Position numbers and translations under genes: made by a program. A DNA stretch of 64,000 nucleotides. Origin: Sclerotiophoma versabilis (lineage: Eukaryota; Ascomycota; Dothideomycetes; Pleosporales; Didymellaceae). The DNA lies in contig JAAROD010000015.1 of the NCBI GenBank assembly GCA_012274445.1, positions 2,480,001 to 2,544,000 on the forward strand, given 5' to 3'. Of this stretch, positions 63,362-64,000 are shown piece by piece (the first letter of the stretch is position 1; every line of letters begins with the position of its first letter). Under the pieces are notes generated by a model. The model did not search any database. It worked only from the letters and a program-made list of their open reading frames with translations, and was not told where the DNA came from.

Positions 63362-64000
63362 AGCAACGAATGCATCGTGAGCGTGCGTGTTTGAAAGTAG
63401 AACTTAATGAGACCAATGACATGAGCAGATGCTCAAGCCAAAACTTGAACATGGCCGACTTGCACATGTGAATGGTGACTTCGAGGCCGAAGACGTGCCC
63501 ACGCGAGCAGCCTTTCACACCGCAGGACGCACACGCATATGCAGCCTCACATCACTCCAAGTCAAGCCCAAATTCAAAGCTTGTAACAGCAAAAGGTATG
63601 TTCGAGCCTTTTCCAGCGAGAGCGCCACTGTGTGTCATCCGACTCAGACGCCCCCGCAAAGTGTATACGATCGATGATGCAATATGTTCTCTCTTGGAGG
63701 TCATTGACGCTGTGAAAGTACCATAGCCAGGTACCAGAGCAAGAGGGGAAACTCTGTAATATGACCTCCGCCGCAAAGAAGAAAAGCCGCAACATGGCTC
63801 GCTGGCGAAGTTTTTGTAGGGTGCATCGGAAGGGGTTTTGCCGACTCCGTAGCGCTAGTGGCTCAGAGGGGACCTGAAAATTTTGGGCGTGCGAAGGCGA
63901 GAGCTTTTGTTATGGCCGGAGATGAATACTTTTTATACATGATAGGAAGAGAATGATATCGCTTTGCGGTAACTGATCTCACCATATTTACGATTCTGAG
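63362..64000. other. Right-hand end of window
   Basis: 3' flank of the PITH gene. Short frames on both strands are not convincing; the last 200 bases are AT-richer with no recognised gene start. Confidence 0.4.

Overview
The window looks like nuclear DNA of a filamentous ascomycete (Pezizomycotina), most likely a dothideomycete of the Pleosporales type. The reasons are many short spliceosomal introns of about 45-65 nt with CTRAY branch points close to the acceptor, Zn(II)2Cys6 regulators, a HET-domain relic, an INO80 subunit of the Ies1 type, a Mug190-type tricalbin and an Hsp30-type small heat-shock protein. The order is an inference from the feel of the proteins, not from a database search. 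I saw no tRNA, rRNA, CRISPR array or intact transposon. All gene models are read by eye from splice signals and reading frame; none is supported by RNA.

Left part (1-16 kb): partial mitochondrial ribosomal protein uS13m (-), ER cyclophilin B with two possible C-termini (+), DED1 RNA helicase (+), an Ies1-like INO80 subunit (+), a decayed HET gene with RIP-like stop codons, an allantoate-permease-type MFS transporter (+), an Hsp30-type chaperone with two candidate starts (-) and a three-exon SDHAF1/Sdh6 gene (-) that is easily missed because its exons are tiny.

Middle (16-35 kb): a lineage-type hypothetical gene (-), then a divergent metabolic pair: Aro3-type DAHP synthase (-) and a Qa-4-like 3-dehydroshikimate dehydratase (+), i.e. 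entry into the shikimate pathway next to the enzyme that drains it to protocatechuate. Next come a secreted Ser/Thr-rich protein with two CPYP modules (-), an unknown gene (-), the large SMP/C2 lipid-transfer protein of the Mug190 family (-), an 80-residue small protein (+) and a Zn2Cys6 regulator (-).

Right part (35-64 kb): a second zinc-cluster regulator (+), a small unknown gene (+), a DUF7704-like membrane protein (-), a Tps3/Tsl1-type trehalose synthase regulatory subunit (+), a prolyl-4-hydroxylase-like oxygenase (-), RPB11 (-), and a four-member tandem family of unknown function (51.3-55.1 kb; two copies look intact, two decayed). A 4-coumarate/acyl-CoA ligase ending in AKL (-) is divergent from a thioesterase-like protein (+), followed by eL36 (+). 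The window closes with a very compact knot: a UBX/TUG protein (-) whose ATG overlaps the stop of a small membrane protein (-), itself head to head with a thioredoxin/PITH protein (+) that has lost both redox cysteines.

Most genes are housekeeping and unlinked in function. The two pairs that plausibly work together are DAHP synthase with dehydroshikimate dehydratase, and the acyl-CoA ligase with the thioesterase; each pair shares a promoter region.
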